A DNA stretch of 64,000 nucleotides from Bemisia tabaci (Eukaryota > Arthropoda > Insecta > Hemiptera > Aleyrodidae), in assembly GCF_918797505.1 (NCBI RefSeq), contig NC_092801.1, forward strand, positions 4,588,001-4,652,000, in the 5' to 3' direction. How positions within the stretch are numbered: position 1 is the stretch's first letter; every line of letters begins with the position of its first letter. Below are positions 24,216 through 34,439 of the stretch, in pieces. The notes under the pieces were generated by a model. That model made no database searches, was not told the origin of the DNA, and worked only from the letters and a program-made list of their open reading frames with translations. The position numbers and the translations under genes were made by a program.

Positions 24216-24940
24216 TGTTGCACCAAACAGCTTATCTCTTTGAGAGAAAAATTGTGCTGATATGAGCTCTTTCCCTCTATATTAAGATTTTCAGCTTCAT
24301 GCTGAATTTTTAAAGCACGTTGGCTAAAAAACTCCAACATACTGTCTTGATATCCTTGCGTCCACCGCAATCAGTTCGTCTAACGATATACGTTTGTCAC
24401 CACGAATTATCAGCCGAAAAACATAACTGGAGATCTGTCAGGTTGTCTGAACATGGAAAAAATTATTTCATGTTTAAAAGACCGATGCCAAAGCGTGTGT
24501 GCATGTTTTATACTTTATTGAAAGAAACATTTGCCTATAGTAAAGCAGTAGTCTGCTTAGTTTGCTAAACCGTGAGACATCAATGGGAAATTTCAACAAA
24601 TGATTCCTATAGAAGGATGTGTCCTGATAACGTCTCCTCTGCCATATGTAAGTTTTCGCCTAATTTTGTAGTAAACTTGAATAAGTCTGAAATTTCATTG
24701 ACGCACGCAACCACGGATGCCTTAAGAGCCGACTTATGGTTAATCTGCCACTGCCAGTCAATCTGACATTCAATAACAACCATTTTCTCAGACCAAGGCC
24801 CGTCGAAACATTATTAGACAGGAAAACACCACTGGCCCTCGCTTTATAATCTATTCATAAGTGGATTCCAAAATATAGTGTTAGGTCAGTCTGAATGTCT
24901 GAGCATGAGAGTGCATCAACAAGCGTGATCACGCTTTATA

Positions 24941-25159
24941 CAGGGTTATTCAAAAGACACGCACCACTGGCCATAACTTAAGTTCTAATTATGATATCGA
25001 TTTTCAGTTTAAGACGTTTTTCCTTGTATCAAGGGGGAGACTTTTTTAGGTACTCCCCAGTTTTTGATCCCTTCGGGGGGAAGGGGGCGGAGGGCAACTC
25101 AAAAACTTCAAATGGCCACCCTCTCATGGCCAATGGTGCGTGACTTTTGAATAACCCTG
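24941..25159. mobile_element. CAGGGTTATTCAAAAG MITE (copy 2)
   Basis: 219 bp with CAGGGTTATTCAAAAGACAC left and TTTTGAATAACCCTG right ends, TA-flanked on both sides. It carries GCACCACTGGCCATAACTT near the left end and GGGGGAAGGGGGCGGAGGG internally. Confidence 0.85.
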
Positions 25160-25348
25160 TATAATGGCAAAATATGACGTCTATTGAATCACCTTAAAGA
25201 GTCGGGATGATGGCTCCGGATCGATCTAAGGTAACGCGTGAGGGTTTTTTATTTGGTTTTTTTAAATGAATTTTTGTTACTTATATATTAAAATCTAATA
25301 ATTTTATTGTATGGTTTTTCATTTTACCGCGGTTGAGTTTATTATTAC

Positions 25349-25644
25349 CTGTAAGTAATCTTTTCTCCGTCCCGGTTTTTCTTCAGTAATAAATCGGTCG
25401 CGACCCGGTGCGGTTACATGGTCAATTAACTATAGTTTCGCCTACGTGTGTTTTATTTTTTATTTTTCCGATTTTAGTATTTTAGCGTGTCTCGCAATTT
25501 CGAACGCGCAAAATGTGATAGTGCTAGTCAAAAAAAAATTAATAAAATTTGTGGCGTGAAGAAGGAAATAATTATACCGGAATGTACATCGCATGAGACA
25601 GGGAATTACTGAGGAAAAACCGGGACGGAAAGATAACTTACAGG
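25349..25644. repeat. Inverted repeat around CCGTCCCGGTTTTTC
   Basis: GTAAGTAATCTTTTCTCCGT at the left mirrors GGACGGAAAGATAACTTAC at the right, with about 38-bp arms (CCCGGTTTTTCTTCAGTAAT / ATTACTGAGGAAAAACCGGG). Likely a non-autonomous element. Confidence 0.6.
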
Positions 25645-25735
25645 TCTAATAATTATAGTCTAATATAATAATTGGGAATCATTTACGTTTCGTACGGTTA
25701 TTACGGTTTGCACCACGGATTGTAAAAAGCTTTAA

Positions 25736-25982
25736 ACTGGGGGGGGGGGGGGGGGGGGAGCAAAACGTTGGATCTAGAGTCCAGACTCTTGAAAACATTG
25801 ACAAAATACTCTTGATTCAATCGGATTTTTGCTTGAATCAAAACGAAATCCGCTTAAATTAAGAGGCTCGGTTCTTGATTAAAGCTAGATTCTGATTGAA
25901 TCAAGAGTACTTTTTCTTTTCGATGTTTTTCAGAGTCTGAACTCTAGATCCAATGTGCCCCCCCCCCCCCCCCCCCCCAGTG
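25736..25982. mobile_element. CACTGG MITE with poly-G/poly-C ends
   Basis: The usual terminal A-run and T-run are replaced by about 20 G on the left and about 20 C on the right, keeping the inverted symmetry and the normal palindromic body. The right border is CCAGTG. The partial copy at 37141 also has poly-C. Confidence 0.8.
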
Positions 25983-26403
25983 CATCGCGACTGTGCAAAT
26001 CCCGTAAATTGGTCGACACAGTCGAAAGGGAGATCCCCCTCCCTGAACGTTGATGAGATGATACGCGGGACGATTGTCACGGACATTTCGTCGCTCTTCT
26101 GACGTAACGGCGTAACTCGATTTCCGCATGATCCCTGTTCTCCGTATAGCTCTATGCTTCCCGGAGCTCATGTGGACATGAAGGTACTCCCTTACGTCAG
26201 GGGGGAGGACGATTTGTCGTAACTTTCGTGGTCGCCGATGATTTATCGGACGAACATCGGTGCAAAGCGAACGGCGGAGAACGCTAATTACCATAGCACG
26301 TCGTCCGCTGACACTGTTGCTCCGAGCATTGAGTCGGGATCGATAGCCCGATTTCGGAGCTGCCCCTTCGAATAGAAAATGGTTATTTCAGGGATGAACC
26401 TCT

Positions 26404-26682
26404 ACTGAGAGTCAAGACAATTTGAATCCATTTCTGATTGGTTCCCGTATTTTAGGCCTCCACAGTGTCACAAACATAAAGATTACATTTTCACCAATTG
26501 CAAAGATTATAATCTGGAATGGACCGGGGAATTACGGGTTCGGCAAGGAACAAACGGAATGAGAGGAGGAACGGAGAAAGGCATTTGAGAATGGGCCGAT
26601 CAAAGATTACGAAAAACGTTCAATTTCTGTAATCTTTATTCCCGTTTGTGACATCCATGAGCCGAATTGTCTTGACTCTCAG
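26404..26682. mobile_element. Inverted-repeat element, CTGAGAGTCAAGACAATT ends
   Basis: CTGAGAGTCAAGACAATTTG left and CGAATTGTCTTGACTCTCAG right. The inner arms are paired by AAAGATTACA / TGTAATCTTT and GTGTCACAAAC / GTTTGTGAC. No ORF. Confidence 0.65.
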
Positions 26683-26799
26683 TATAAAGGGACTCTATTC
26701 AGACCTGCAAAACGCGCCGAGAACAGCTCCTCTCCATTTTTCGTTGTGTATGATTGAGTTTAAAATGACAATGAAAGTATGTAATTGAATTTCACTTAT

Positions 26800-27220
26800 G
26801 GGTGTTTTCACGATAACTGGAATAGTTTTGTCGCCGTAACAGACAACACATTTGTCGGTCAGATTTTTAGTAGTAATGATAACCACTCGAATTTTTTGGC
26901 ATTAATCTTCAAAGGGTTACGTATTATTACGCTTTCTAATGATTTATTGCTGTACTTCTCAAATAACATTATGTAAATTCCGAAAATGTGCTGTCTGTTA
27001 CGCGGTAAAAATTCAGCGTAACAGACGAGCAAATTTTCGGTCATTTATATATTAGAATTGAAAAGTAAAGCGATAAATCTTTGAAAAGCGTTATAATACG
27101 TAACCCTGTGTAGATTAATGCAGAACAATTCTAGTGATTATCATTACCACTAAAAATATGACCGAAAAATGTGTTGTCTGTTACGGCGACAAAACAATTC
27201 CAGTTATCGTGAAACCACCC
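26800..27220. mobile_element. Inverted-repeat element, GGGTGTTTTCACGATAACTG ends
   Basis: The arms of about 100 bp include TTTTGTCGCCGTAACAGACA on the left and TGTCTGTTACGGCGACAAAA on the right. A further internal copy of the GTAACAGAC motif lies near 27000. The open frames within are readings of the arms. Confidence 0.7.
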
Positions 27221-28840
27221 TTGTGTGCTTAAAAGTATGCTCTCCGTACTTGAGACTACACCTCTCACATGCCGTAAGTAAACGGATAATATCCAGGTTA
27301 TTCTTGGTGTTATTTTCATGTAACTATTTTTAAATGCAAACGCCAACGTTTCCCGAAGTTTAATTTCATGACATTGTCTGGATTGTTTTGGTTATAAATC
27401 TACGACTTTATCACGCTTTAAAGACGTGCGTTAGCGCATATTCTTCAATCATAGAACCATGGGAGGCGAAGTTTCGGTTTTGTTGGTTTTTGGAGGCCAA
27501 AAAGAGCATTCTTGACTCTAGAAAACCGACATTTAGCACCCACGCATTAGAAAAAGATACCTCGGTTTAACTTCTAATCGCAACTTCCATTCATGTCTAA
27601 CATTGAAATTTTCGTTCTTGTGGGAACTCAACTTCAGTTTAGGTGCGCAAATTTCTTATTATCCATCGAGAATTGATTTCTTCCCCAAATACATCGGTTA
27701 TCTACACAGAAAGCATCGATGCTTGATATAAACCGCTGTTGAGTCCGAGTAACCGACATTTTCCTTCCGTGCGTACGATTCAATGATGTGGCGAGCTTAG
27801 CGATTTATCGATTACTCAGACATTAAAAGGATCGATGAACTGGGTGTTCAAAACGAACGAACACCTTAATTATCGATTCTTTAACACAGCTTTAAGTATG
27901 AAAACATAGATCATTCAGGCCTCTCCACGTGTGCGACTACGTTAAGAGGCACCTCTATCTTCTCCTATACCAGAAATAATTATGATTTCTGCGCTTTTTT
28001 TTGTCAAACGAAATCATGTAACAATGTTTACATTCCGTTGGGGCAACATCTCTGATTGTGGGAAACCTACAGTCAAGCCTTCTTTGTTTAAAAAAGAGGC
28101 CTTAAGGGTTGTTACTTAACGTCTGTTTCAGGGAAGCACCTCTAAGTTTACCAATTATGGAAAACCTGAATTGACGCGTGCGATTTGCGTTCAATTAAAT
28201 TATCTCTTGTTCTTTAATACACAATGTCTGAAAATCTTTCTCTTTAAGTTCTGCGATACCGAAAATACAGTATGCATGTTACACATGTAGCATCATGCCC
28301 GCTGTGTATCATGCGCATTGTAGATAAAACTACAATTTGTGTGCTGAATAGAACAGCCTACGGTGCGGATTGAACTAGTATGGGTGGCTGACGAAACAAT
28401 CTCTTCTGTTTCAATCGTTTCGTTTTGACATTATAATTTTTTCCCGTACTTTATCAGACGCTCTTAAACCCTTGAAAATGGTCCAAATTATTGTTTATAC
28501 AAATTTCGGTTTCGCAAGTTTTTTATCAACACGCTGGACAAGTCTATGGGATTAAACGGATTTTTTCTTAGAAAGTGGCGTCGCAGTTATTGACTAAAAG
28601 CTAGAGTTGCAGTTGCCCAGCAAATCATCGGTATAAAAGCACGTCAAGTAAAACGAGTCACAAATAAACAGGCCAAGTCCGCAATTTCATCATACGCTCT
28701 GCTCCAGGTTGAAATGGCAAATTCCGGGCCACTCTTCGGGGAAAGGAGATTCTGATAAAGTTTCGATATTGATTTGCACTATTCAAAACGAGTTGAAGAA
28801 GTATATTGTAGTCCATGTAGTTGCGAGACGCGTCAGTCCG
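27221..28840. other. No gene recognised
   Basis: AT-rich DNA. An ATCGAT-rich segment at about 27790-27890 (GATCGATGAACTGGGTGTTC / GAACACCTTAATTATCGATT) is a small inverted repeat, related to one at 39969-40095 and a degraded one near 9080-9180. Nothing else is seen. Confidence 0.5.
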
Positions 28841-28847
28841 GGTGGCA

Positions 28848-29100
28848 GTTGTCATATTTACAAGGGTGGCAGTTTTCATGACGGGTGGCAGTTGTCAAAT
28901 TTACTCGGGTGGCACTTATCCGTAATTCTAGGAAATGGGTGGCAGTTTGCCGAACCCAGTTAAATATTAGAGCCCAACGCAGAGTGGAGCAGCATACTGC
29001 CAGCACAAAACGCGCACTGGCGCCTACAAACCTAAGGGGATACTTCAGGCATTGCGCAATGCTTGCAGTATCCCTTTAGGATTTTAGGCGCCATCGCGCG
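28848..29100. repeat. GGGTGGCAGTT irregular repeats and CTACAAACCTAAGGG foldback
   Basis: GGTGGCAGTT or a close variant occurs five times at uneven spacing to about 28950. At 29026-29095 CGCCTACAAACCTAAGGGGA mirrors CCCTTTAGGATTTTAGGCGC. The same foldback family is present twice in tandem at 52925-53095. Confidence 0.6.
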
Positions 29101-29194
29101 TTTCGTGCTGGTAGCAGCGAGCCGCGGCGCCTCAAGCAACTATTTCACATCAGAGGTGTTGCACAGTATCATACGAAATTGAAGGCGCTCCAAG

Positions 29195-29513
29195 ATGATA
29201 GAAAAAGCATTAGCAGGGTTGCCGTGTTTTCAGTTTTGGAGTCCCGAAATAAAGTGACACCCCAGTCAATGTATTTGCTCCCTATCTTTGCATGGAGAGT
29301 ATGACTGTCTTGAAGTAGAGGTGGACTCTCAGGATAGCGTAAGATATCCCCTCCACTTTTGGCCTCAACTTAAGAGCTTTCCTTGAGCTTGGGAGTTGAT
29401 TTCAGAGAAAACCAGTGGCTCCATCGTGTTTCTCGCGAGCTTTTACAAAAGAATTAACGGTCAAATCGCAAATTCCTCACACATGCAACATCTCCATTCC
29501 TTACTCTCCCTAA
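29195..29513. mobile_element. Half copy of the 52034-52543 element
   Basis: Shares GTGTTTTCAGTTTTGGAGTC, GGTGGACTCTCAGG, TATCCCCTCCA and the terminal arm through CTCACACATGCAACATCTCC with the complete element at 52034-52543; the left arm is missing. It ends 313 bases before the splice acceptor of module 1. Confidence 0.7.
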
Positions 29514-29548
29514 AAAGGTACTCGGGTTTCACCTTTCCAACTGGTACA

Positions 29549-29713
29549 CAGGTAAAAAAAAAAAACCTCTTGGTTCAAGAGTGCAGTTTCTTGTCGCCGG
29601 ATTTAAGAGTCTGGCCTCCTGTTTCAATGCAAAATCCGCTTGAATCAATGCAAAATCCGCTCGAAACAAGAGTTCAGGACACTAAAATCCGGCGACAAGA
29701 AACTGCACTCTTA
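29549..29713. mobile_element. Small foldback related to the CACTGG family
   Basis: AAGAGTGCAGTTTCTTGTCG at the left is mirrored by CGACAAGAAACTGCACTCTT at the right. The internal CAATGCAAAATCCGCT is duplicated. The layout (A-run, AGAGTCTGG, AATCCGCT) is like the CACTGG MITEs but the sequence differs. It lies about 110 bases upstream of the module 1 acceptor. Confidence 0.5.
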
Positions 29714-29826
29714 AGTCAATGCAATGCGGCATTGGTCCACGAGGTTTTTTTACCACTGCATTGCCATTGCTGCATGCAGCCGCACTCTTCCCAACAACGG
29801 AATGACCTAAACATTCTTTGTTGCAG

Positions 29827-30309
29827 GACCAGGGCCAGGACCAGGACTACCCGGCCGACTCGGCCTCCGGCGGCGGGGGGTCACAGACCAACAACACGCC
29901 GGTCCTCTGGTACCCCGGCGGGCGGCTCAACCCGATGCCGCTCTACAACGGCCAGACCCTCCTCCTCCAGCAGGACCCGTGCCTCCTCTTCCGCGAGAAC
30001 TTCCGCCAGATCAACATCCAGCGCCGGAGGCGGTGCCGCATCGCCGCCATGCGCATGAACAACCAGACGATCCGCAACACGCAGGTCTGCCCGCGGGTCG
30101 TCAACGGGCAGTGCGTGCCCTTCACCAACGGGACCCACGGGGCCTGCCACGCCATCGTCCGGCACGGCAAGAAGGCCTACACCTTCGTCCTCCTCTCCGA
30201 CTGCCTCCTCAACGGAGGCGGCAACAACGGTACCATGGGCGCCGCCCCCTCCGGTGCGGGCGCGCAGCCCACTCAGGCCCCCACGCAGCCGCCGACGGCT
30301 GGTGGCTAG
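29827..30309 (+). CDS. Secreted six-cysteine protein, module 1 (terminal exon)
   Basis: Acceptor CTTTGTTGCAG|GAC, entered in phase 0; 160 codons then TAG. Residues 1-30 are an acidic/Gly linker (DQGQDQDYP...SGGGGS). The core has six cysteines spaced C-x17-C-x17-C-x7-C-x10-C-x18-C, with RRRRC, CRIAA, NGQC, NGTHGAC and IVRHGKKAYTFVLLSDC as landmarks. N-glycosylation sequons are at NQT and NGT. The C-terminus is a low-complexity Gly/Ala/Pro/Thr/Gln tail. Nearly every codon ends in C or G, in sharp contrast to the AT-rich flanks. With the leader exon at 12820 it makes a 215-residue secreted precursor. I recognise no named family; three likely disulfides and secretion would fit a salivary, venom, immune or matrix protein, which is inference only. 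Confidence 0.85.
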   Translation, partial: DQGQDQDYPADSASGGGGSQTNNTPVLWYPGGRLNPMPLYNGQTLLLQQDPCLLFRENFRQINIQRRRRCRIAAMRMNNQTIRNTQVCPRVVNGQCVPFTNGTHGACHAIVRHGKKAYTFVLLSDCLLNGGGNNGTMGAAPSGAGAQPTQAPTQPPTAGG

Positions 30310-30388
30310 AGCGTTCGTTTCCTGCCTATTACCCGTGCCCAGACAGCCTGACTGACCTACCGCTATTTTTTCGGTAAATACTCTCATA

Positions 30389-30394
30389 AATAAA
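30389..30394 (+). terminator. Poly(A) signal of module 1
   Basis: AATAAA lies 80 bases after the module 1 stop, next to a TTAG transposon border at 30397. The 3' UTR would therefore be about 100 bases. Confidence 0.6.
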
Positions 30395-30396
30395 TC

Positions 30397-31110
30397 TTAG
30401 GCCCTGTCCAGACGAGCGCGGTTCGAGGAACTTATTCGACGAACTGCTCGGTTCCCGGAACTTATTCCTTAAAACGAGGCACGCTGTCCACACGAGTTCA
30501 CCCGAGCTGGGACCGGAACCTCGATAAAAGTATATAATTATCGCAAAATAATGAGATTATTATGGCCGCCAAAGTAACAAAGATAAATTTCAAGACATGT
30601 AAAGGAGGTAATAAAAAAAAACGAACAAATTCACATCAAAAGAAACATATGTAGAAGCTCGGAGTAGGAGGGAAGTCCCGGGTTTTGGAGGAATAAGTTT
30701 CACCGCAGCTGAAAACTTGTTCCGGGAACAAGTTCCTCGAACTTATTCCTCGAACTTGCTCAGTTCCCGGAACTTATTCCTTGAAACGAGGCATGCTGTC
30801 CACACGAGTTCGCCCGAACTGGAACCGGAACTTCAATAAAACTATACAATTATTGCAAAATAATAGATTATAATACGGCCGCCAAAGTAACAAAAATAAA
30901 TGTAAAGACGCATATAAAGGACGTAAAAAACAAAAACAAACTAATTTACATCAAAAGAAACATAATATGTAGAAGCTCGGAGTGTCGGAGTACGGGGGAG
31001 GTTCCGGGTTTTGGAGGAATAAGTTTTTAGCTGAGCTAAAAACTATTGTTCCAGGAACAAGTTCCTCGAAATAAGTTCCGCGAACCGCGCTCGTGTGGAC
31101 AAAGCCTTAG
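30397..31110. mobile_element. TTAGGCCCTGTCC element (copy 2)
   Basis: Ends TTAGGCCCTGTCCAGACGAG and GTGTGGACAAAGCCTTAG. The internal block GGAACTTATTCC...GCTGTCCACACGAGTTC is present twice, so about half of the element is tandemly duplicated. Compare 18159-18778. Confidence 0.75.
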
Positions 31111-31227
31111 AAGCGAGCAACAGTGTTATTTATTTTGTGAAAATGTCTCGACTGATTTTGTTCGACGATAACTGGAAGTCAGCTCCTTTGGCATAGATAT
31201 CACGTGAATTTATTCGAAACTTGCTCC

Positions 31228-31457
31228 TTGTCTAGATTTCCTTATCTCCTTATATACAAACGTGACCACCCTTGTCTAGATTTCCTTATCTCCTTATATA
31301 CAAACGTGACCACCCTTGTCTAGATTTCCTTATCTCCTTATATACAAACGTGACCACCCTTGTCTAGATTTCCTTATCTCCTTATATACAAACGTGACCA
31401 CCCTTGTCTAGATTTCCTTATCTCCTTATATACAAACGTGACCACCCTTGTCTAATG
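31228..31457. repeat. 44-bp minisatellite, five units
   Basis: The unit runs TTGTCTAGATTTCCTTATCT to CAAACGTGACCACCC and starts at 31228, 31272, 31316, 31360 and 31404. A broken sixth unit starts at 31448. Units are essentially identical, so the expansion is recent. There are no unique spacers. Confidence 0.95.
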
Positions 31458-31469
31458 GTACTTAACGAG

Positions 31470-31697
31470 CACTGGAAAAAAAGTCGCTTGAATTCAGAGT
31501 CCAGACTCTTCATAACATTGACAAGAAAAAATACTCTCGATTCAATCCGATTTTTCCTTGAATCGAAGAGCCGAGCCTCTTGATTCAGGCAGATTTCCTT
31601 TTGATCCAAGCGTAAAGTCCGATTATATCAAGAGTATTTCTTCTTGTCAATGTTTTTAAGAGTCAGGGCTCTAGGTCCAAGCGCCTGTTCTCCAGTG
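31470..31697. mobile_element. CACTGG MITE, older diverged copy
   Basis: The same plan (CACTGG, AGTCCAGACTCTTC, TCTCGATTCAATCC, AGAGTCAGGGCTCTAGG, CCAGTG) with many substitutions. It is flanked by AG on both sides, so the 2-bp duplication is not restricted to CA or TA. Confidence 0.75.
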
Positions 31698-31739
31698 AGC
31701 AATATAACGGCTCAGCTTTCTGTTAAAACACAGAGACTA

Positions 31740-32084
31740 CACTGGAAAAAAAAAACACATTGGATCTAGAGTCCAGCGGTCGATTATTGAATCGTCATCG
31801 AAAGAACTCGATCGATAAATCCCTATCTCGGCAATGCTTTTTATCGATCAAGGTCTTTCGATAACGATTCAACAATCGACCCGCAGACTCGTAGAAACAT
31901 TGACAAGAAAAAATACTCTTGATTCAATCAGATTTAAGCTTAAATCAAAAGGAAATCCGCTCAAATTAAGAGGCTTGGCTTCTTCATTTAAGCAAAAATC
32001 CGATTGAATCAAGAGTATTTTGTCTTGTCGATGTTTTTAAGAGTCTGGACTCTAGATCCAATGTGTTTCTTTTTTTTTTTCCAG
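31740..32084. mobile_element. CACTGG MITE interrupted by a 107-bp MITE
   Basis: An otherwise standard copy split at GTCCAG|CAGACTC by a second element (31777-31883). The right end is truncated to TTCCAG. Confidence 0.85.
31777..31883. mobile_element. 107-bp CGGTCGATTATTG MITE with CAG duplication
   Basis: Ends CGGTCGATTATTGAATCG and CGATTCAACAATCGACCCG, with an internal ATCGATAAA / TTTATCGAT pairing. CAG occurs on both sides (31774-31776, 31884-31886), while intact host copies have it once. A 3-bp duplication suggests a PIF/Harbinger-type source. Confidence 0.8.
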
Positions 32085-32568
32085 GCAATTTCGAAACAGT
32101 TGGGGCTACTCGGTTCAACACCGCCCATCCCTCTTTTATACAGTGTCAATAAAAATACACGGTATACCATGAGCTAGACTCGCCAGGGAGCTACTAAACC
32201 GAGGCGGAAATTCGGCGACGAATTTTCGTTACTCTCGAGTGGCCTCCACGTGATAGAATGAGCTAACGCTCGACGCCCCTTTCCGATAGCGGGCGCTGAT
32301 GTGTCGATGCGGTCGGGAATCGTAACGCGGGGATTGAAAACATGCATCGAAAATGGAATGGACACGAACTCCCCCGATGATACCCTCTCCCGCTTCGTTA
32401 CCGCGCGGTGATCCATTTAAAATTCACGTTTCATCGACACCACGTCGAAGAGGACAAATAATCTATTCCATTCCCGAGGGAGACCACACCGTTAAAAATT
32501 TGGGTTATTCACGGTTCCTCGTGTTAAGTTGGGCGAGTCCAGAGCGCGATTTCATCATTCACACAGTT

Positions 32569-33003
32569 CACTCGAAAATAAAAAACACATTGGATCTTGA
32601 GTCCAGACTCTTTAAAAACATCGACAAGAAAAAATTCTCTTGATTCAATCAGAATCTAGCTTAAATCAAGAACCAAGCCTCTTAATTTAAGCGGATTCCG
32701 TTTTGATTCGAGCAAAAATCCGACGAGAGCCGCGATAATAACTGCGCCGGCACGGCTATCACGCCGGATTTTTGAACCTTTCCATACCAATGCAGTCACC
32801 TGAAGATGGGCGGCCTGCCCACTCTAAATGGTCATAGTGCGTAGAGAACAATAAGAAAGTAAGTGCTAAATTATCGGTTTTCAAAAAAGTTTAAAGTTAA
32901 TCAAATAAGAGCAAACATCCGATTGAATCAAGAGTATTTTTCCTTGTCAATGTTTTCAAGAGTCTGGACTCTAGATCCAATGTGTTATTATTTTTTTCCG
33001 GTG
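32569..33003. mobile_element. CACTGG MITE interrupted by a retroposed insert
   Basis: The left arm runs 32569-32723 and the right arm 32909-33003. The gap is filled by 185 bp of unrelated sequence bounded by a 14-bp duplication of MITE sequence. Confidence 0.85.
32724..32908 (+). mobile_element. Retrozyme-like insert with hammerhead-like core
   Basis: 185 bp between direct repeats GAGCAAAAATCCGA (32710-32723) and GAGCAAACATCCGA (32909-32922), one mismatch. Undisturbed MITE copies, for example at about 9412, carry this 14-mer once. The insert contains CTGAAGATGGGC-GGCCT-GCCC at 32800-32820, then ACTCTAAATGGTCATAGTG, and a GC-rich 5' part with CGATAATA. It is homologous to 5090-5290. There is no ORF, no poly-A tail and no inverted ends. 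Size, direct repeats and core resemble metazoan retrozymes mobilised by Penelope-like machinery; this is inferred. Confidence 0.5.
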
Positions 33004-33084
33004 ATCCGGTAAAATGATAAAACACGTGGTTGTATTAGCGGGTATGGATTCGGTCGGCATGAATCGATCGAAACATGAAAACAC

Positions 33085-33524
33085 GAATTGATCGACGTGA
33101 ATCGATAAACAAATTATTACAAAACCGGTGTCGATTCGATCGACATATCGATCGAAAAATAAATACGAGAATTATTCGACGTGAATCGATCGATGGTAAA
33201 TTTAAACACACCCCTATCGATTCGATGGCACGAATTGATCGACGTGAATCGATAAACAAATTATTACAAAACCGGTGTCGATTCGATCGACATATCGATC
33301 GAAAAATAAATACGAGAATTATTCGACGTGAATCGATCGATGGTAAATTTAAACACACCCCTATCGATTCGATGGCACGAATTGATCGACGTGAATCGAT
33401 AAACAAATTATCACAAATCGGTGTCGATTCGATCGACATATCGATCGAAAAATGAATACGAGAATTATTCGACGTGAATCGGTCGATGGTTAATTTAAAC
33501 ACACCCCTATCGATTCGATCGACA
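33085..33524. repeat. 147-bp ATCGAT-rich satellite, three units
   Basis: Units start at 33085, 33232 and 33379 with GAATTGATCGACGTGAATCG. They are packed with self-complementary CGATCG/ATCGAT blocks, and the ATCGAT-rich flanks extend to about 33600. Because 147 is a multiple of three, repetitive frames stay open on both strands; these are not genes. Confidence 0.9.
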
Positions 33525-34223
33525 TGAATCGATCGAAGAGCCAAAACGTGAACCGATCACCGTGATTCGATCGACAAACATGTGAGTCGGTCGTATTTTG
33601 TCGATCGATTCTACACCCTCCGTTGTCTATATATTATAGTTTTGGAATTTTTGCCTCCTTTCTGTTCCTGGTCTCCTGGTTTTATCTTATTTTTTATTAT
33701 TAGACGACGACCATTTCGGGGGTTGTTTTCCCATCTTCGGTCCTTTGCTTCTTTTCGATCACTCCAGCTTGTTAGGTCATTTTGTGTTGGAGCTATATTT
33801 GCAGTTTTGTGAGTCGCGATAAGCTTCGTCAAGAGAATAAACTGTAGGTATGAAGCTCCAACACAAAACAACGTGACAAAGAAGAGCAAAAATAAATGCA
33901 GGCAAAACTGGGTGATCAGAAACAACGAACATGTGAAAAATTGCAAAATTATCATGGATCCTAAAATAAAAGTAAAAATGAAAAGAATATTTGTATATAA
34001 TGGATTCAAGGATAGCAAATAAATTGGCGAGGAGGAAACAGGGTGAGATGGAATGCTATGAACCTTCCAAAAGATTAACCATTCCACGAGCAGTATATCA
34101 AAAGATTTTATGAAAGACACAAAATAAATTGTAAAGACATTAAAATCGCAGACACAGATGTTCGGCTTCACAAACACAAACCGAAGGATTTTTTTGAACA
34201 TTAATCGGTTTGAGTTAAAAGCA

Positions 34224-34420
34224 ACAGCGGGCCGATTATTGAAATTGATCAACAAAGCTGTAGATAAAGAAGACTAAAGGGATGTCGAGGGATTCTATGG
34301 GTGAGAGCGGGTTGTTGCAATGGACAAAGCGTTCAAGCCCATTAGCGCAAATCCTCCAAGTAGACAGCCCAAAAGCACAAATGGGACTATTTGCGCTTTT
34401 GGGCTGTGAGTTCGAGGGGC
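34224..34420. repeat. Dispersed repeat and small hairpin
   Basis: GGGCCGATTATTGAAATTGA...AAGGGATGTCGAGGGATTCT matches fragments at 11740-11790, 20330-20410 (inverted) and 60790-60830, so it is a dispersed repeat. AGCCCAAAAGCACAAAT pairs with ATTTGCGCTTTTGGGCT at 34366-34407. Confidence 0.5.
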
Positions 34421-34439
34421 ATCGGCCTGATCGATACAT

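Noticed and set aside
23810..24370. 186-residue minus-strand frame
   Set aside because: Its middle is the CACTGG MITE at 24028-24215; similar fragments appear wherever that MITE occurs.
29881..30387. 168-residue minus-strand frame opposite module 1
   Set aside because: Antisense shadow of a GC-rich exon. The plus strand has the acceptor, cysteine pattern, stop and poly(A) signal.
31228..31457. Regular array that could suggest a CRISPR
   Set aside because: The whole 44-bp unit repeats without unique spacers, in eukaryotic DNA; it is a minisatellite.
33035..33544. 169- and 126-residue frames on both strands
   Set aside because: They read through the 147-bp satellite; repetition and divisibility by three explain the openness.
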